A stretch of DNA of 64,000 nt, taken from Byssochlamys sp. IMV 00236. Lineage: Eukaryota; Ascomycota; Eurotiomycetes; Eurotiales; Thermoascaceae. The translations under genes were made by a program, and so were the position numbers. Where the stretch lies: NCBI GenBank assembly GCA_001931875.2, contig MSJH02000820.1, positions 124,001 through 188,000 of the forward strand. The letters are read 5' to 3'. A model generated the notes under the pieces. The model saw only the letters and a list, made by a program, of their open reading frames with translations. It searched no databases and had not been told where the DNA came from. This document shows, piece by piece, positions 43,729 to 55,900 of the stretch (within the stretch, counting starts at the first letter, position 1; every line of letters starts with the position of its first letter).

Positions 43729-45785
43729 TCATCTCGCAATCGCACCACCAATCATCTCACCGATCTGACTGAAGAACACACCCTTGAGAACGGCCTCTCC
43801 TTCCTCAATGGCCCAGTGGCCCGCTTCGATGAGGCGTTTCTTCCATTTCTCACGCTCCTCTTCGTGGAGGTCTTCCCATTTCCGAGCTGTTTCTTGCTGG
43901 ATGAGCGCTTCGGCGCCCTGGGCGGTATATGCGGAGATGGCGGTTCCTTCGTCCCGGACGAAGATGGCGGGGGGTTGGGGGGCCGTGTCGGAGGCGAGGT
44001 CGATTGCTCCGGCGGCGCGGCGTGCGGAAAGGAGCTTGCGGAGGGATTCGTCTTGGACTTTGATCTGGGGGATGGGGGAAGGGGGAGTAATGTCTGGTAC
44101 TACGCGGCCGGGGATGTGGTGATCGAACATGTAGGGACGAGCGATCCATGCGCGCACGCGGGGAGAGAGCCAGTCTGTAGCGCCCAGATATGGAGGAGTG
44201 CCGCCGCGGATTTCGGTGAAGGCTTGCAGGAGGAAGCAGGCCAGGACGACGACGAGGAGGGCGATGAAGCTGGAGAAGATGGTGTCCCAAGTCTCCGGGT
44301 GGCCGGGCTTGACGAGGAGATAGCGGGGAGTACGAGATGGAGGTGGCCATGGAATAAGAGGGAATGTGTGGACGACGACGGTATTGCCCATGCTGACGGA
44401 GGCTAGCTTGAGATATTGAGGACCGACAGCCGCCGTGACCGGGTGAGCAGGAGGGGTGAACGTCGAGAAGCAGAGCTTGGTCATGGAGAATGGATGGACA
44501 TCCCGTAGAGTGGTGTATGGCCGTGGTGCACTGTAGCCTTTCTTCGGGCTGTAATCGAGAGTATAGACCCCAATCGACTGATCGCTACCGGACACAGCCA
44601 GAACGTACTGGCGTTCTTTTGTCTCGTTTTCTCCCAGATTGGATACATCCAGCCCCAATCCGATCTTCATCGATCTGGGCAGCTTCCGACGGCGAATGAC
44701 AGTCGCCTGGGCAGGCCCAGAAGGAGGTATAGACAACACCGCCAGCTCACATCCAGATCGATTCGGGGCGTTCTGAAGCACTAGTACAGCCCACGGAGAG
44801 AGGAGGCGCAAGGCACGCAATTTCGACCTCGTTTTGGTTTTCGGCATTGTATAGACGGACCGTATCTCCGGTGAAGCATTCGACTTGCTCTTGGACGAGA
44901 TATCGAATATGGAGACCTGGACACCATCGGTGTACGCAACTCGGAAGTTGCCGTCCTCCAAATCAATAATATCAAGATCCTCTGCTTCCTCCCCAGCGCC
45001 CAGTTGTATCCGGGCTAGAATGTCCGACTCGCTCGGCGTCGTAGTCACATTGAACAGCACAATCTCCCCGGAGGGTGCCAGTCCCGTCGCGACGGCCCCA
45101 ATGCGCGGAGCATCTGGTCCCCTCCACGGCGACAGCCTCAAGATCCGCTGATACGTATCGATCTTCTGGCCCTTGGCGGGCTTTGTAGTCGGCTTCCTGA
45201 ACAACGACGCTCGCGACAATGGCACCGTCTTCTGCTGCTTAGAGACCGCGTTGGCCGACGTCGTCTCCTTCTCTACCTCTCCTTCTGCATTTGCTTCCGG
45301 TTCCGTCACCGCTGCTGTACTCTTCCTGGGAGGATACGCGACCCGAAACGATCGTAAATGCTGATTATTCCCCTCTAGCTGCTCCTTCTGGGAGCTATTG
45401 ATCCCCGCAAACGCAACGACCGACTCATCGTCCGCATGCGCAGCCGCCAGAGAAGTAACCGAGTCCTCGTCGCGCGAAAGCTCAATGTCCACGACTTCTG
45501 CGATCTCATTGCGTTTGGAGGTATCGAGGAGAGCCTATTTCGTCCCATGGCCTGTTAGTCCAACGATGCCCGGATTGTTTGCGTCATCGAGAGCGATGAG
45601 AGAAATAGAAAAGAAGAAAACAAAACAAAGAAAGGGTCGAGACTTGCGATCTTGTTGCCAACACCACTGCGACCTTCTCCTCCGCCACCGCCGACTAGCA
45701 GGAAGCCATTATTTCGCGGGTCGAAGTCGGCTGCGAACAGCGGACATGAGAGGGTGATCTTCGCGGAAGCGATGTTCGGCGCCAT
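43729..45785 (-). CDS. sec12: Sec12-like guanine nucleotide exchange factor for Sar1
   Basis: ER membrane WD40 protein that activates Sar1 to start COPII coat assembly. Two exons, 45785-45648 and 45534-43729, give 647 aa. It begins MAPNIASAKITLSCPLFAAD, and the loop FLLVGGGGGEGRSGVGNKI carries the conserved GGGG(G)xGxxG turn of the Sec12/PREB family. The beta-propeller fills roughly residues 1-440; a single transmembrane helix TIFSSFIALLVVVLACFLL is at about 463-482, followed by a lumenal tail of about 165 residues. The 113-nt intron begins GCAAGT and ends TAG. The only GT option next to it (GTCTCG) breaks the frame, whereas the GC-AG splice yields NKIALLDTSKRNEIAEV. The topology fits Sec12. 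Confidence 0.85.
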
Positions 45786-46350
45786 GTGGCCGCAGGGCAG
45801 TTGTTGGTCACAGTCACGGATGGAAAGAACCGAGAGAAACAGTTGAAAAGGAGGGAATCGACCGGGAGTGAAAGGGAAAAAAGGAGGTTATTCAAGAGAT
45901 CCCCAGAGAAGAAAGACATCAATGGAGAGAGAGGATGATGCCAGTTGGAAGTCACGCCGAAACTCTGGCTGGACCGCGGATGCTCTCAGACTCTTGGCGC
46001 TCTTCCGATGAAGTATATAGTAAACTAGTAGTTATAACACAGATCATATCATGTTTACAACCTAGCATCTAGCATTGCAGTCGAGAGACTGATCGGAAAT
46101 GAATGATCGACTCATTGCTCTGCACTGGTCATGACAATTGATGCTTTTGCATTCCGTTCGTTCTACGTATAACACGTATACACTACTCTAGACACCTGGA
46201 GAAAAGACAACGTCCACAGGTAATCGGAGCCCTCCATGCATAAACCTTTCTAGAAAGGTAAGAACGAAAATAAAAGATAAATAATAGATAGATATAGAGC
46301 ATCAGGAGACAGCAGCTTTTTTATTTTCTTTAAACGGCACCCAAGTCCCC
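45786..46350. other. Intergenic region sec12 promoter / glycyl-tRNA synthetase 3' end
   Basis: Promoter of sec12 and the 3' UTR of the glycyl-tRNA synthetase gene; no gene seen. Confidence 0.45.
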
Positions 46351-48512
46351 TTACTCAGCCTCCTGTCCGGTGAACTCGGGCAGGCGTTTCCGAATATCCT
46401 CCCAAGTCTCGTCACCGTCGACGAGCGACTTGACGGCCTGCAGGATCTCGTCCTCGCTGGCGCGCACCTGCTTAGTAGTGTCGCGGTCACGGAGGGTGTA
46501 CGTCTGGTCCTTGACGGACTGGAAGTCAACCGTGATGCCGAGAGGAGTACCCAGCTCGTCGTTACGGGCATAACGCTTGCCAATGCTGGCGGAGGAGTCA
46601 TCCACGCGGTTGGAGATTCCAGCACGGCGCAGCTTGGAGGTCAAGCGCTGAAGCAGAGGCCGGAAAGAGGCGTGGTTCGACAACGGCACAAGCAGCACCT
46701 TGGTGGGCGCAATCACCGGCGGGAAGGACAGAACCTGATGCAGCATTAGTATATGATGAACATACAAGAATTATTTGAGAGAAAAAGAAGAAAAAAAAAA
46801 CTTACACCACGGGCCTCGTCGTCGGGTCTGGACCAGTACACGTGCTCGATCAAACTGTACAGGATACGACCGATACCGAACGACGGCTCGATGACATTGG
46901 GAGTGTACTCCCGGATGTGCTCCACGCGCTCGCGCTTCTCGATGGCAACGAGCTCCTTGTCAAGCTCGACCTTGCCATTGCCGACACCCTCGACGTCCAC
47001 CTCGATCTTGCCGTTCTGCTGGAGGTCCAGGGCCAGCTTCTCGCGCAGCTCCTGGGAGAGCGCCTCGACGGCGGCCTCGACGGTCTTGCTGTCCTTCTTG
47101 AAGCGGGGACCGAACTTCTTCTTGTCCAGGTTGACCTGCCATTCCTCGATGCGGAGAGGCTCGGGGCGGGTCTCGCGCACGACGAGAGGGGCGCCGGTCT
47201 TGTTCTTGTGCACCGTCAGATCGTAGGCGCTGCGGTCCGCACAGCCAACGCACTCGATCCAACCGTAGCTGGTGTGCAATTCAGCATCCCAGCAGTCGGC
47301 CGCGTAGTGAGCCATCTCGTTGGCCATGTGCTGACGGAACCGGAGCTTGCTCTTGTCGATACCGATCTTCAGCAGGAACTGCTGGATACGGGCGAGGAAG
47401 TAACCCAGGGTCTCGTTGTCCACCAGTCCGATCTCGACCGCCTTGCCGATGGTCATCTGCTCGGTCTTGGTGCTGCCGGACAGCTGGACGTCGCGGTTGA
47501 GCAGCGACAGCTCGGTGTCCTTGACCTCCTCGAAACGGGGGTGCTTCTTGCCACCCTCGGGGTCGACAAAGTGCTCGATCTCCGCCATCAGGAACTCACG
47601 CACGCGCAGCAGACCCGCGCGAGGCGAGATCTCGTTACGGAAGGACTTGCCAATGGAGGCGGAGGCAAACGGCATCTGCTGCTGGTTGAACTCGAGCAGC
47701 TTCTGGAAGGTGAGGAACTGACCCTGCGCCGTCTCCGGTCTGAGATAACCGGGCATGTTGCTGCTGGGACCGATCGAGGTCTGGAACATCAGGTTGAAGG
47801 CGACGGGCGGCAGCAGAGGGCCGTCCGTCTTGGGGTTCCGGATGTCGTACTTGGTGATCAGCTGGCCGAGCTCGTCGCCGTCGTAGTTGTCGATCTTGGC
47901 CAGGACCTCCTCGTACTCGGCGACGACTGCATCGTCCAGCTTGACCACCTTGGTCTCCTTGACCTTCTTCTTCTTCTTGGCCTCCTTCTCCTCGTCGACC
48001 ACGACCTTCTGGCCACGAGCCTCCTTGTCGCCCTTGAGACGCGACTCCAGCACCTCCTCGACCAGGTGGTCTGCACGGAAGATCTCACCGGTCTTGGGGT
48101 CCTTGCACATCCAGTCGGCGAACTTGTCGACGTGACCACTGGTCTTGAGGACCTCGTGCGGGGTCAGCATCGTGGTGTCGACCTCCAGCATGTCCTCCTC
48201 CAGCACGAAGTGTTTCCTCCACAGGTCGACGATGTTCGCCTGCAGAGAGCAGCCGGGGGGACCATAGTCGTACAGACCGGACACACCACCGTAGATCTCG
48301 AAGGAGGGAGTGAAAAACAGGCGGCGACGGACGAGCGACTCGAGACTGGACCGGTCAACGGTCTGACCGGTCTTGGTGGTGAGCGTAGCCATGGTGGAAT
48401 CGACCTTGACGGCCTTTGCGCGGAAAGCGGCGTGTGTGGAGGAAAAGGCTCTGGCGGGGTTGGAGTTGTGGTTGCGCTGGCGGAGGAGGCGAAAGACGAC
48501 GGACCGATTCAT
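46351..48512 (-). CDS. grs1: Glycyl-tRNA synthetase, probably dual cytosolic/mitochondrial
   Basis: Class II alpha2-type synthetase charging tRNA-Gly. Two exons, 48512-46806 and 46734-46351, give 696 aa; the intron of 71 nt is GTAAGT...CAG. It starts MNRSVVFRLLRQRNHNSNPA, an arginine-rich presequence without acidic residues. Forty codons on is a second in-frame ATG, MATLTTKTGQTV (48392), giving a 656-aa form. Motif signs: YDYGPPGCSLQANI, RPETAQGQF, FRNEISPRAGLLRVREFLMA (motif 2) and NVIEPSFGIGRI (motif 3). The C-terminal anticodon-binding domain is VIAPTKVLLVPLSNHA... in exon 2. A Lys-rich insertion (KEAKKKKKVKETK) is present near residue 210. The upstream context of the first ATG (T at -3) is weaker than CCACCATGG at the second. 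Confidence 0.94.
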
Positions 48513-49033
48513 CCACGGTCCAGGGCAGAAGAATGAGAGGGAGAGAAAGAGAGAAAGATGGAAAAGATGGAAAGATAGAGTCAAGAGGGGTAGTTATTTT
48601 AGTTATTTAAACGTGGAGGAGAAAGAACCAGATATCTCCCTCGGACAGGAAATTAAATCAATAATCAATCAATCAATCAATGAATCAATCAATTTAAGTA
48701 AGTAATTAATTAATTAATTACTTCCCCAGACAAGATTATTCGCATATAATAATTTCCTTAGATTAATTAATTAATTAATTAATTAATTATTATTGCTCAT
48801 TCTTTCTCTTCGATCTGATTTGATTTCCGTTTCGGCCAAACATTTCGCCGTGTTCTTTTTCCCCATTTCCGTTTTTATTTTATTTTATTCTTCTCTCCAG
48901 AAGATAAAAAGATATCAAATCACTGCGAAAGCTGCTTCTTTGATTCATTTCATATTTAAATTTACATTATATATTTATTCCCTTTCGCACATTCTCTAAT
49001 ACTATCGAAGGAGAGACAAAAAAGAAAAGAAAA
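48513..49033. promoter_or_regulatory. Divergent promoter region grs1 / rpf1
   Basis: A 520-bp region between two translation-related genes transcribed divergently. It contains (TCAA)n at about 48664-48695 and two self-complementary AATT-repeat blocks, at 48704-48720 and 48762-48789, which could pair with each other or each form hairpins. Confidence 0.6.
48704..48789. repeat. Paired (AATT)n blocks
   Basis: Blocks 48704-48720 and 48762-48789 consist of perfect AATT repeats 41 bp apart. Because AATT is its own reverse complement, the pair forms a potential cruciform. Confidence 0.8.
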
Positions 49034-50341
49034 ATGCCCAAAAAAACCAGCTCCAAAGCGCCCCCCAATTCCAGCACAGACTACAAACCCGCCAACAAGC
49101 TCCGTCGACAACTCTTGCACGTCAAGCGCAAGCGCGCCAAAGATGAAGCGCGTCGCAAGCAACGGTTCGCAATCAAAAAGGAAGAGGCCAAGGATCCCAG
49201 CCTGCGCGCGGAGCGACTACGGAAGAATATCCCCTTGACCCTCGAGCGGAAACGAGTATGGGATGACGCCGGTAGCGATGTCGAGGAGGGAGGATTGGGG
49301 CTCAGTGTCGATGTGGAGCGCATCAAGAGGCAGCGGAAGGAGGAGGAGGAGGAATTGAACCGGCCGTTGTCGAAGGAGGAACAGTCGGAGGAGGAGGAGG
49401 AGGATGACCAGGATGAAGTCGACAGTATGATCGCGACGAGCGATGATGATGACGAAGATGAGGACGACAAAGATGAAGATGATAATGAAGACTCAAAATC
49501 AAAAGATCGCGGTCGTCGCAAATCCTCAATCCCAACAGCCACCGAACGAGCAACCAGCCCGAGTCAATCGACGAGAAGCACGAATCTCAATCTCGCCCCA
49601 GAAGCCCTGGCCGCCAAATTCCCATCTCTCTTCTCCAACGAGATCCCCCCGACACCCAAGATCCTCATCACCACCTCCATCCATTCGACTCTGCATCACG
49701 AAGCCGAACTCCTCACCAGTCTGTTCCCCAACAGCGTCTACATCCGCCGCACCGCCCACCACCACTCCTACAAGTTCTCCCTACGCGAAATCTGCTCCTT
49801 CGCCTCGAACCGGAACTACACAGCCGTCGTCGTCCTGCAAGAGGACCAGAAGCGTCCGTCCGGACTCACCATCGTCCATCTGCCCCACGGACCAATGTTC
49901 ACCTTCTCCATCAGGAATTGGGTCGAGGGAAAGAAACTCCCCGGCCACGGAAACCCAACCGACCACTGGCCCGAATTGATCCTCAACAACTTCCGCACAC
50001 CCCTCGGTATCCTGACGGCCCATCTCTTCCGCACGCTGTTCCCGCCCCAGCCGGAATTCCAGGGCCGACAGGTCGTCACCTTGGCGAATCAGCGCGACTA
50101 CATCTTCGTCCGTCGACACCGCTACGTCTTCCGCGAGAAGCGCGAGACAGAAAAGGCCGTCGTGGGCGCCGATGGCGAGCAGATGAAAGGCGCAGAGGGC
50201 ATCCGAGTCGGTCTGCAGGAGCTAGGTCCGCGATTCACCCTCAAGCTCCGACGTGTCGATAAGGGGATCCAACGAGCCAGTGGACAGGAATGGGAATGGA
50301 AGGGAGGAATGGAGAAGACGAGGACGAAGTTCCAGCTATAG
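49034..50341 (+). CDS. rpf1: Rpf1, Brix-domain 60S ribosome assembly factor
   Basis: Nucleolar Brix-family protein needed for 27S pre-rRNA processing and 60S assembly. Intronless, 435 aa. The N-terminal ~180 residues are basic then acidic (KLRRQLLHVKRKRAKDEARR, then runs such as DDDDEDEDDKDEDD). The Brix domain starts at PKILITTSIHSTLHHEAELL (about residue 210), includes SYKFSLREICSFASNRNYTA, LTIVHLPHGPMFTFSI and VVTLANQRDYIFVRRHRYVF, and ends with the sigma70-like LQELGPRFTLKLRRVDKG. The start is the ATG in gaaaaATGccc after an A-rich leader. Convergent with the methyltransferase gene. Confidence 0.93.
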   Translation: MPKKTSSKAPPNSSTDYKPANKLRRQLLHVKRKRAKDEARRKQRFAIKKEEAKDPSLRAERLRKNIPLTLERKRVWDDAGSDVEEGGLGLSVDVERIKRQRKEEEEELNRPLSKEEQSEEEEEDDQDEVDSMIATSDDDDEDEDDKDEDDNEDSKSKDRGRRKSSIPTATERATSPSQSTRSTNLNLAPEALAAKFPSLFSNEIPPTPKILITTSIHSTLHHEAELLTSLFPNSVYIRRTAHHHSYKFSLREICSFASNRNYTAVVVLQEDQKRPSGLTIVHLPHGPMFTFSIRNWVEGKKLPGHGNPTDHWPELILNNFRTPLGILTAHLFRTLFPPQPEFQGRQVVTLANQRDYIFVRRHRYVFREKRETEKAVVGADGEQMKGAEGIRVGLQELGPRFTLKLRRVDKGIQRASGQEWEWKGGMEKTRTKFQL

Positions 50342-51407
50342 TTCTTGCAGTCTTTCTCCTCTAGTCATGTTTTCTTCTCGCCCTTTCATTCCTCCATTCG
50401 GATCATTCCATTTCCATACTACCTTTTCCTTCTTGTACTCTCTAGCATCGGTTCTGGCGGGAGTTCTCTGGGTGTTTTATCCACATATCATACCTATTGT
50501 GGTTCACATGAGGCAGCAGTGTATGTTTTTTTTTTTTTTTCCTCCTTCAAAAAGTTTTCCCTGATAGACATAAGTAACTACTTTCAAGAAATGATATGAT
50601 CCATAATGTATCTAACTTGCTCGAACAAAAGAATGAATGAGATAATGTCGAAGGATCCTAACTGATTCGACCAAAAAGGAGAACTCCTTAGAGGAAGATC
50701 GTGGATTCGACAGATAAGAACCAAAGAGAGAGCAAATAAAAACCAAGTCTGTATATATATATATATAATCTTCTAATATTTTATCTTTTCCTCCTTTCCT
50801 TTTTCTAGTTCACGCAACCTGGGTGTAACCAAAAGGAAGATAATGTGTAATCTAGACCTAGTTATGGTATGGCAGACCAAAAATAAAAAAAGAATAACCA
50901 ATCGATCAATATACCGGTCCGCGAGTCACCGATATAGATCCAAAAATTTTAACGTGGGAAAAAAAGAATGCTATGTACAGTAGATAGATAGATAGATAGA
51001 TAGATGAAAATGGATCCAGGGGCAAGTTAATGCAGAGTTGAATCAATCACTACTCCGCTTAGCATGGTGGTTGTTTTCATTTCAGGACGGAGGGCGATAT
51101 GGGATATCGAAGTCAATTCAGACGTCTATCTCGCCTTTCTATCACTTTGTTTTTCTTGATGGGTGGTGGTGTTGTATGGTGATTGTAACATGATGCGTTG
51201 AGAGGACGGACTAGAATGTCTGTTTTTTGCCTCCGCATCGTCATGTATGCCTGGTGATGATGATGATGATGTCTTGTTGGGAAGACATCTCGTCGTAATT
51301 TGTTCTTCTTTTTTTTTTCAAGTATGAATCTCTCAGATGGACCCTTCGTGGTATTTCCTCTGTTTCTGCAGCTGCAACTGCCAGAATGCTGACCTCTCTC
51401 CAACCTC
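50342..51407. other. Convergent intergenic region rpf1 / methyltransferase
   Basis: 3' UTRs. Contains a (TA)n run near 50752-50767 and a (GATA)n microsatellite near 50979-51004. The reading frame at 51113-51499 on the minus strand is the methyltransferase 3' end out of frame and is not a gene. Confidence 0.5.
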
Positions 51408-52666
51408 TCACCTCTCACCTCTCTTCCTCTCACGCATCCGCAACCGCGCCAAAGCCTCCTCCAACATCTCGTCATCTGTCCGACCCCTTCTGAGATCATG
51501 AGCGAAAGGCCTTCTCCCAGTCAAGATTCGTACTTGCGCCGTCATCCCCGTTGCTTTCACCAATTCGCCCTTGACCTTATCGCATAACGCCCTCACTTCC
51601 TCCGCAGTCCAGTTGCCGGTATCGGTTAACTGTCGTAGACTCCATGCCTCTAGTCCTTCCAAGATTGAAATCAATGCCATCTTCCCCAGAGTCTTTTGTC
51701 GGGGATCTTCCGGCCATACACCCACTGGGATCGTGATTTCGGTGCTGCGAACGGCCGTGAAGCCAATCGACGTCAGGAGGTTTGGGCGTAAATGGTCCTG
51801 GTTACGGGGAAACCCCGTCCTCTCGGCGGCCGATTGCATGGCGGCGACGAGGATACTGAAATAGGAGTTGCGAATGTCTGGGAAATTGATCACGCCTGCT
51901 GCGGTATCGGCATCGATCACTTCGATGTAGCCGCCTGGTTTGAGATGGTTGAAAGCCTGTCGGTAGACAGAGCCCCAGTCACGGAAAGCTCCTGATAGAC
52001 TTCGTAGATGGATTAGATCGAATGGTTCGTGATACGTCCATTCGGCTTCGGTGTCGTCTAGTTGGAAAGATACATTGGGTAGACCCAGACTACTGGGACC
52101 GATATCAAAGACGCTGATATCAGTAGCGACGATTTCCGCGTCAGGATATCGTTCACCCATCTCGACGGCCCAGTCTCCGGGGCCTGTACCGATATCCAAG
52201 ATACGAGCCCGACCCCGCGGTACAGGGACCCTCGTTAGCTCGCCATCGAGAACGATCAGGTAGACTTGATGAGCGATGTTTAACCGGGTCTGCTCGGCTT
52301 CATCATTCGGCATGAAGTAGGTGTCGTTACAATACCTCCGGCCGTTTTCATATACATCTTCGATAGTGTCTTTGTGGCATGACCTGGTTGATCTTCTGTT
52401 GCAATCAGTTGCCGGCCAATTTGAGAGACCATGGATCTCACGATTATTATTTATCAGGTGTGGGTAGCCAACATGGAAGTCGAGTCTTCGTCGGATTCTG
52501 ATTCAGATATCGAAGAGGATTCAAGTGTGGTTTCCTCCTCCTCCTCCTCCTCCTCTAGAGCCAATAATTCTCCTTCTTCTCCATCGCTTTCCGCTTCGAT
52601 TTCGATAACAGGGCCATCATCTTCCCTGACCTCGTATTCCCTGGGCCGAAGATTGTCTCCGGACAT
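51408..52666 (-). CDS. LaeA-like SAM-dependent methyltransferase
   Basis: Class I methyltransferase of the LaeA/Llm type common in Aspergillus; relatives regulate secondary metabolism or development, but the substrate is unknown. Proposed exons 52666-52473 and 52395-51408 give 393 aa. The N-terminal exon is acidic (LALEEEEEEEETTLES), as in many family members. After the splice comes the hallmark VYENGRRYCNDTYFMPNDEA; motif I is ILDIGTGPGDWAVEMG; then AEIVATDIS, FDLIHLRSLSGAF and LKPGGYIEVIDADT. The conserved core from YENGRRY on is certain. The 77-nt intron uses a weak donor (GTTGGC), so the first exon is provisional. The C-terminus ends in a basic RLRMRERKRGER. Confidence 0.8.
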
Positions 52667-52881
52667 GACATGACTGTTCTATCAGGAAGAACGGGGGAGT
52701 CACGCGCGGCTGGACGCACCGAGAAGGGATACGTTCGGAAGAGCAGCGACGAGTTCACTCCCCTGCGGGGCGTGCCCTTACTCCAAAGCCAGAGGAAAGC
52801 CTGGCAGTTTCGTGTGTGGCCAGTGAACCCGTAGCAAAGTGTTAGGGACGGTAGAAACTAGTACGAGGGAAAGGGACGACA

Positions 52882-52911
52882 NNNNNNNNNNNNNNNNNNN
52901 NNNNNNNNNNN
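52882..52911. other. Assembly gap (30 N)
   Basis: Thirty Ns immediately before a run of G (52913-52923); probably a homopolymer sequencing failure. Confidence 0.98.
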
Positions 52912-55900
52912 CGGGGGGGGGGGGCAATGGCAGAGATTCGTGCTTTTGAGCAATCGACAAGATGGTGGGAGAGGACTGGAGAAGCAAGGCAATTCACTAC
53001 TTTGCTTCAGAAAGGCAGCAAGGTTAGCTATGAGGCGGCGTTAATAATAATAACAACAAAGAAGCTGGCGCTGGACTGTCAACCACCGCTACGATGCGAA
53101 GTCTAAAATGCGTTTCCTCAATCCAGAGAGGGCTCGGGTTACTCCGCAGGGGAAAAACCCACCGGTCGAGCAGGCGAGAAAGCAAACTACGGAAATGGAG
53201 GAAGCGCTGTGCCTCTTTGCAACGGTCAAGTGGTGGTCTGAGCCTGCGTGGTGAGTTTAACTCCATTCACCAGCGAACTGTCACTGGCGACTACTGGATA
53301 TTCTCGGCGTCAACCCTCTTGCGCACAGGCGTCCAGTTTACCAACTTTCTCCACTCGCCGAGGAGGAGAGACCCAGCTCGAAGGGACGGCGTGGGTGGAA
53401 AGCGACGGACAGAGACCGACCTCTCCGCTGGCTGGTATCTATCTAGACCGGAATTGACGGTATCAACCTAGATGCTTTTGACATGCAGGAACGCCCTGGC
53501 GCCGGTATTGTGGCACCAATGCTGACAGGTCTTCCGGAAATCTTTATTTTCATTATTAGAATATCCCTCCTGGAAGGCCTGGCATTCGACCGGTGCGTGA
53601 AGCATGCCAAAGTTGGCTTGAATATCCTTATGGTAAGTCGGTTCCTCAGCTCTGGTCGTCTAATAAAGTGGGACTCTATAGCAGTCATGCAATTCCTGCA
53701 CCCAGGGCTGTGAGAGTCATATCATATGGTAGTTATGTGTTCTCGACATCTCCAATCCTGCTTCGGACACAAAGCCCCCTCCCGTGCTATACGAGAGTAA
53801 AATAATAATAATCCCTGGCTCTTGGTCTCAGGGGAAAACCGCAGCTGGAGCTTCCAAAGGTCGTGTGCTGGTGGAAACACGCATCATGGCCCACGCGCTG
53901 AGAGGGGTCCCGGATAGCGGATGGAAGCGGTTCAAGAGGCGTGCTCCGTCGGAACCCTTCTGGATGATAGGCCTCCACCAGGCGGAAACGTTCTAGCCCG
54001 ATCAGATTTATGCCGCTATAAGACGACTACATGACGGGAAGGGATGCATCCAGTTGCTCGACGGTGTTGCACCTCGACGCGCTACAGCAAAGCAAAGGTC
54101 AGCCTCAAGAGGCCAAGTGGGAACGTGCAGGCGGGAACGGCTGGCGGACTCGAAATGATTGAAGTTAGTTCATCAGCGAGACGGCTAGATCATGATTAGT
54201 ATACGAAGCAACTCTCGCTAAGAGAGACCGAGCTTGGAGGAATGTGGGCAGGTAAGCGTACTGCGTACCTCGCACTCATTATCATTAACTGTCAATAATA
54301 TCATAATGCCGAGTAGAATATGATATGACTGTTTCTGCAGAACGGTTCAAACTTGCTCCCGAGAGACGATCTGCAACACTCTTGGGGCTCCGTAGGAGAA
54401 GCGGCGAATCATGACAATCGGTCGTTTACGCCGGTGATCGTCTAGAGAAGAGGGGAGGACGAGACAAGTCTATCGAGGTCTGGACGACGGCTCCATCTCT
54501 CCTAGAGTAGTAATACCCGCGATGTTCTTCCAGGGCTCATTCATACCTCTAATCTTTCCCGTCTTTCGCGACTATTCTGGCCATTGCTTCTGTCTCTTTC
54601 ATACTGGCCAAGCAATGCGTATTATTAGTTATGTGCGCACCAATTCAGGAAGTGGTTGTCCGCGGAAGAAAGCTGCTCTAACGGTCTAACCCCTCAGAAA
54701 GACTCAGACCATTGTCCTGGGACGGACGATCCATGGACTAGACAGCAATCGCTGTGTATGGCTGTCTCCAGGAGTCCAGATTGTCTAGGTACTTAGTACT
54801 AGATACTATTAGCCAATCCAGCAAGTTGCAGATGTTATTGCCATTTCCCGTGTACTTGGCTTCCCTCTCGACTATCTATCATAAATGATGTTTATCCGAG
54901 AGCCCTATGATATTAACTACCAAGGCGGGACGCAGCGTTCCAATTCCTTGGTGCGCTACCCTTCACGGAGTCAACGTTTAGTCCCTAGTTAGTTAACTGT
55001 ATCTATAAGTCAGCATTCACGACATCAAAACTGCTGTGTCATTCGCGAACTCGACAAGGTGGCCCGTTCTACAGAAGACTTTATGGACGATCACCAGGGA
55101 TGCTTCCCAATTAAAGAGGTTTCGCACAAAAAGCCCTGGTGTTCTTTCCGCGTTCCCCGGCCAAATAGTGGACTATGGACGTTCGTGCAATAATAATGAT
55201 TCCAACCGGGCTAGTCTACTGGTATCATCCCCAGTCTAAGGAAAAGCGCCAAAACCTGTTGGACGAGTGTAACCGACTCTATCGATTCTCCGGACCCAAC
55301 TAGACGGTTAGGTTGGAACGTACCAGAGTTCAGACCGAGCGGTCTCCCCGTTGAACCCTGAATTGCCGGCACCAATCAGACGGGCGTCAAAGAGACGGCG
55401 GCCGCGACGTTACGAGGTCCAAGCGATGCCAGCGCAGCATCCAGACGCCACAAGCCCGTCACGTCACGGTCCAAACACGGTGTTCGGCGTTGTCAAAGGC
55501 GTTTAAAAGGTCTATTCAGCATCGTAGACCCCGCAGTCTAGACAACTCAAGTCTCAAGAGGACGATAAACTTCCGTTGGCACGCTGTACTCGAGTACCAA
55601 TGCTGCATGCCGAGCCGTTCTCGGGGTCTGGTGGCATAATACAAGATTCGGCTGCTAAGTATCTAGCCTAGTCGTTCCCCCGGACGGGATGTCGTCTGCT
55701 GGGCATCCGACCAGTTTTCCTTAGCAGCAGGCACGATCTGCGGCTGAGCCTAGCTCTCGGCATATGCGACATGGCACATATCCCAGGATCCGCGTAGACG
55801 AATAGATAGACGAATCCCGCCAAGTAGAAGCCATATATGGTTTACGGATCTCTTTCCCATGTGGATCCTGCCCGCGAAGTTACCAAGTCTCATCGACAGT

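Noticed and set aside
46842..48536. 564-codon open frame on the plus strand, antisense to glycyl-tRNA synthetase
   Set aside because: It mirrors codon bias of the real gene, has a leucine/valine/aspartate composition typical of antisense frames and no domain.
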